64,000 nt of DNA from G963662605 sp963662605 (lineage in GTDB: Bacteria > Bacteroidota > Ignavibacteria > Ignavibacteriales > Ignavibacteriaceae): assembly GCA_963662605.1 (NCBI GenBank), contig OY759785.1, forward strand, positions 2,170,001-2,234,000. Direction: 5' to 3'. Of this stretch, positions 61,495 through 64,000 are shown one piece after another (position 1 is the first letter of the stretch; every line of letters starts with the position of its first letter). The position numbers and the translations under genes were made by a program. The notes under the pieces are model-generated. The model saw only the letters and a program-made list of their open reading frames with translations. It did no database searches and had not been told where the DNA came from.

Positions 61495-63174
61495 TTATTG
61501 CTTCTGTGGAGATTCAATAAATTCACCCAAAATTTGCAGGTGGGGATTAATAAGCACCGACTGCGGCTTTTGTTTGAAAATAAACGTAAAAGATTGCTCC
61601 TTTTTATCAACATATATCCGGGTGGTCTCTACAGGCGTGTAGGTATTGAAAAACCAATCCACATTCACCGGAAAATGAAAACAGGGATAATCAGTTTGCG
61701 TTTGTTTTAGTTTCAACTGTACCGTGTATGTTGTGTCCTGACTCCCGGCATCAACGATATTCCATGAATACGATGCGTCAATAATGTTGGACTCTTTGTA
61801 AAGCCATTGCTCAAAGAACTGATGTAAATCTTTCTTGGATACTTCTTCAGCAATATTGATGAAGTCCTGAGTTGAGGCATTCCCGTATTTGTAAGTATTA
61901 AAATATTTCCTGAGAATAGAAAAGAATGCTGAATCACCGACTTCAAAACGGAGCATATGCAATATCCATGCGCCCTTATAATAAATCGTAGGCGAAAACA
62001 TGTTGTACTTCGGATCGTAAACTGTTCCGGAAAAAACAGGAAGTTTTAAGGTCTGCATTTTAGCTTCAAACTGTTCTATACCATAAACCTGCTCAAGATA
62101 TATAGCCTCACAATACGTGGCGAAGCCCTCATTCAACCAAATATCTTTCCATGACCGGGGAGAGACACAATCGCCAAACCAATGATGTGACAGCTCATGA
62201 ACATAAATTTCTTCGTATCTGCCTTTGCCTTTAACGAAGCTGGTGCCGATACCCGTAATAGTCTGATGTTCCATTGCGCCGCCTTGCCAGAGAAACTCCG
62301 CTACACCATACTTTTCTTTAATGTATGGATATTCGCCGAAAAGTTTTGCGAAAACGCTAATCATTTTCGCATGACCCATGAAGTCCTTTTTAGCGTATTC
62401 CAAATGCTTCGGAATAGCGTAATAATCTATCTGCATCGTGTCCTTTGCTGCACTTACATAATTTTCGGAAAAATGCGAGTACTTTGAGGAATACAGACAG
62501 ATTAAATAGGGCGCTATGGGATAAAATGTTTTATAGTGAAACGTTCGTAAAGAATCATGAGTAACCGAATCCATTAACTTACCGTTGGAAATGGAAGTAT
62601 AAACAGAGTCGGAAGTTATGTACATATCCATAAGCGCTTTATCGTCCGGACGATCATTACATGGGAACCAGGTTGAGGCAAAATAAGGTTCGCTCAGAGT
62701 AGAAACCATAAGATTATCATTAACTTCGCCGAACACAAAAGAAGAAAACCCAAGATTCTTTGGACTTCCATGATAGATAATTCGGATTACAAAGGTATCC
62801 GATGAAGTAGATAGCCTGTTGTTTGGTAAGCTTAGATTGCGTTCGGAGCGGGTATAGGTACTTATTTTGCTGTTAACGAGTACTGAGTCTATTAGCAAAT
62901 TTTCGTAGAAATTTAAAAATAACGAATCGGCACTATGAAGTACTTTCGCTGTAATCGTTACATCACCCGAAATCTGTTTTACTTCCGGATGTAACGCAAT
63001 TTTGATAAGGTAATGCAGCACATCAATATCGTACTGGGCAGGAAGAACATAGGAACTGTCTTTATCAACATCAGGATCAAGAACTGTTGAATTGCCCCCC
63101 GGTGTCTTCAAGACGGCGAGTGAAAAGGAACTAAAGCCCCCGAACATTATCAGCAAAAAGAATAGTCGTTTAAT
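61495..63174 (-). CDS. M1-family metallo-aminopeptidase, exported
   Basis: About 560 residues. HELSHHW (His326, Glu327, His330) with Glu349 in NEGFATYCE is the HExxH-x18-E zinc site, and QGGAMEH replaces the usual GAMEN exopeptidase motif. ATG at 63147 or TTG at 63156 would leave out the basic part of the signal peptide. ATT at 63174 gives IKRLFFLLIMFGGFSSFSLA and has AAGGA 7 bases upstream, with a stop just before, so I place the start there, tentatively. It trims N-terminal residues from peptides in the periplasm or outside the cell. Confidence 0.87.
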   Translation of the reverse strand: MKRLFFLLIMFGGFSSFSLAVLKTPGGNSTVLDPDVDKDSSYVLPAQYDIDVLHYLIKIALHPEVKQISGDVTITAKVLHSADSLFLNFYENLLIDSVLVNSKISTYTRSERNLSLPNNRLSTSSDTFVIRIIYHGSPKNLGFSSFVFGEVNDNLMVSTLSEPYFASTWFPCNDRPDDKALMDMYITSDSVYTSISNGKLMDSVTHDSLRTFHYKTFYPIAPYLICLYSSKYSHFSENYVSAAKDTMQIDYYAIPKHLEYAKKDFMGHAKMISVFAKLFGEYPYIKEKYGVAEFLWQGGAMEHQTITGIGTSFVKGKGRYEEIYVHELSHHWFGDCVSPRSWKDIWLNEGFATYCEAIYLEQVYGIEQFEAKMQTLKLPVFSGTVYDPKYNMFSPTIYYKGAWILHMLRFEVGDSAFFSILRKYFNTYKYGNASTQDFINIAEEVSKKDLHQFFEQWLYKESNIIDASYSWNIVDAGSQDTTYTVQLKLKQTQTDYPCFHFPVNVDWFFNTYTPVETTRIYVDKKEQSFTFIFKQKPQSVLINPHLQILGEFIESPQKQ

Positions 63175-63340
63175 CTTAAAATCCTTAAAAAATCAAAAAT
63201 ATATCTACAATTTACAAAAGATAAGAAAATTATTAATTCCCAACGCGTGATGAATAGGGGAATTAAATTTCATTTTGAACTACAATGAATAATAATTATA
63301 TTAATCAGATAAAATAATCCGATTATAAACACAGGTTTTT

Positions 63341-64000
63341 ATGATACGTGAAGTAATAACAATTGATGAAAATTTATGCGATGGCTGCAACAAGTGTGTA
63401 CAGGCATGTGCCGAGGGTGCATTGCAGCTTATAGACGGCAAAGCCCGGCTAATAAATGAAATTTTTTGTGACGGTCTCGGCGCCTGTATTGGTGAGTGCC
63501 CACAGAATGCCATTATGGTAGAGAAAAAGGAAGCTGAGCCGTATAATGAGGCTCTTGTCATTGAGCGAATGATAGAAATGGGAGAGAATACCGTAACGGC
63601 ACATCTTGTGCACTTATATGAACACGGACAAATGAATTATTTGAACCAGGCATTAGATGTTCTAAAGCATAGAAACATTCAGATAAACTTTTCGGAAATT
63701 CGTAAATCCGCACACAAAGAAACAGCTCCATTACTTTCTGATACGGTGGAGGAAGAAAAACCAACTACGGTAAGGAACAATATCAGGCTGCAGCAATGGC
63801 CGATACAGATGCATCTGCTTTCACCGTTTGCTGCGCAGGTACAAAATAACGATCTGCTATTGACTGCTGATTGCGTCCCGTTGGCATATCCGAATTTCCA
63901 TGCTGATTTTCTTCACAAAAAAGCTTTGGCAATTGCCTGTCCAAAATTGGACTCGAACAAAGAAGCCTACTTGAATAAGCTGGAAACAATGATCCGGGAA
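63341..64000 (+). CDS. Ferredoxin-type iron-sulfur protein, 5' part
   Basis: The frame is open from ATG 63341 to the right edge (220 codons seen). REVITIDENLCDGCNKCVQAC has a complete CxxCxxCxxxC site. The second site reads CDGLGACIGECP: the second Cys position is Leu, so only three Cys remain, a form that I recall as regular in this family. Residues after 70 are a helical region with VIERMIEMGENT and a further domain with LLTADCVPLAYPNFHADFLHKKALAIACP. Electron transfer or cluster-based regulation is likely; the partner is outside the window. Confidence 0.82.
   Translation, partial: MIREVITIDENLCDGCNKCVQACAEGALQLIDGKARLINEIFCDGLGACIGECPQNAIMVEKKEAEPYNEALVIERMIEMGENTVTAHLVHLYEHGQMNYLNQALDVLKHRNIQINFSEIRKSAHKETAPLLSDTVEEEKPTTVRNNIRLQQWPIQMHLLSPFAAQVQNNDLLLTADCVPLAYPNFHADFLHKKALAIACPKLDSNKEAYLNKLETMIRE

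Overview
The window reads as a piece of chromosome from a moderately AT-rich Gram-negative bacterium of the Bacteroidota/Chlorobiota/Ignavibacteria group. Four secreted proteins end in the C-terminal cell-surface sorting domain built around YPNPFNPST, the form of the type IX secretion (T9SS) signal that is especially common in Ignavibacteria and relatives. A DUF5700 peptidase, an S46 dipeptidyl-peptidase, many outer-membrane or lipoprotein genes, an LpxH-like lipid A enzyme and a BamA-like protein fit the same group. Assignment to Ignavibacteria is inference; no rRNA gene is present.

Layout. 1-2774: tail of a rhodanese, then an unusual fused acyl-activating enzyme/ACP/acyltransferase. 2802-3962: a small T9SS-exported protein with its own promoter, palindromic operator and terminator. 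4027-7928: a SAM-I/IV-type riboswitch with two terminator hairpins ahead of metX, then valS. 8204-9867: a DUF47/PiT phosphate uptake pair. 10016-13249: an envelope operon (YkuD-fold lipoprotein whose catalytic Cys is Ser, a second lipoprotein, a BamA-like barrel). 13272-19086, minus strand: YIP1 membrane protein, an operon of a small exported protein, LytR_C protein, rsfS and argS, then panD and a GlmM-like mutase. 19483-26440: S46 peptidase, a lipoprotein, a very large outer-membrane protein and a Nudix hydrolase. 26517-30681: overlapping PfkB kinase, mtnA and recO, closely followed by htrA. 30753-33078: aroE and a TPR protein. 33245-34290: a second small T9SS protein with the same promoter/operator arrangement as the one at 2926. 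34312-39424: manA, a GH31 glycosidase with a sorting domain, and an exported acetolactate decarboxylase.

39525-45599 is the accessory part: a type I restriction-modification operon on the minus strand. hsdR is followed after 2 nt by an IS200-like HUH transposase (RAYT-like), then by about 0.5 kb of REP-like palindromic repeats, then by an hsdM fused to a single-TRD specificity module, then by a small unknown gene. 45758-49498 is a large exported PL9-type pectate lyase. 49753-50806 is gene-poor and repeat-rich: a 330-bp palindromic element, then tRNA-Ser(CGA) flanked on both sides by degenerate tRNA-Ser fragments and tandem copies of its terminator hairpin.

50807-64000: ZIP metal transporter, GH29 alpha-L-fucosidase, DUF5700 peptidase, a second copy of the palindromic element, a CoA-acylating aldehyde dehydrogenase with a C-terminal helix-like tail, another palindromic repeat family, a cysteine-desulfurase-like enzyme, PBP1A, LpxH-like phosphatase, M1 aminopeptidase and the start of a ferredoxin-like protein.

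Together the genes suggest a polysaccharide-degrading heterotroph that exports pectate lyase, GH31 and fucosidase enzymes and may ferment products through acetolactate decarboxylase and acylating aldehyde dehydrogenase. I saw no CRISPR array, prophage or integrase. The most unusual items are the RAYT/REP insertion in the restriction operon, the duplicated tRNA-Ser remnants, the shared operator ahead of two T9SS cargo genes, and the Cys-to-Ser L,D-transpeptidase homologue.
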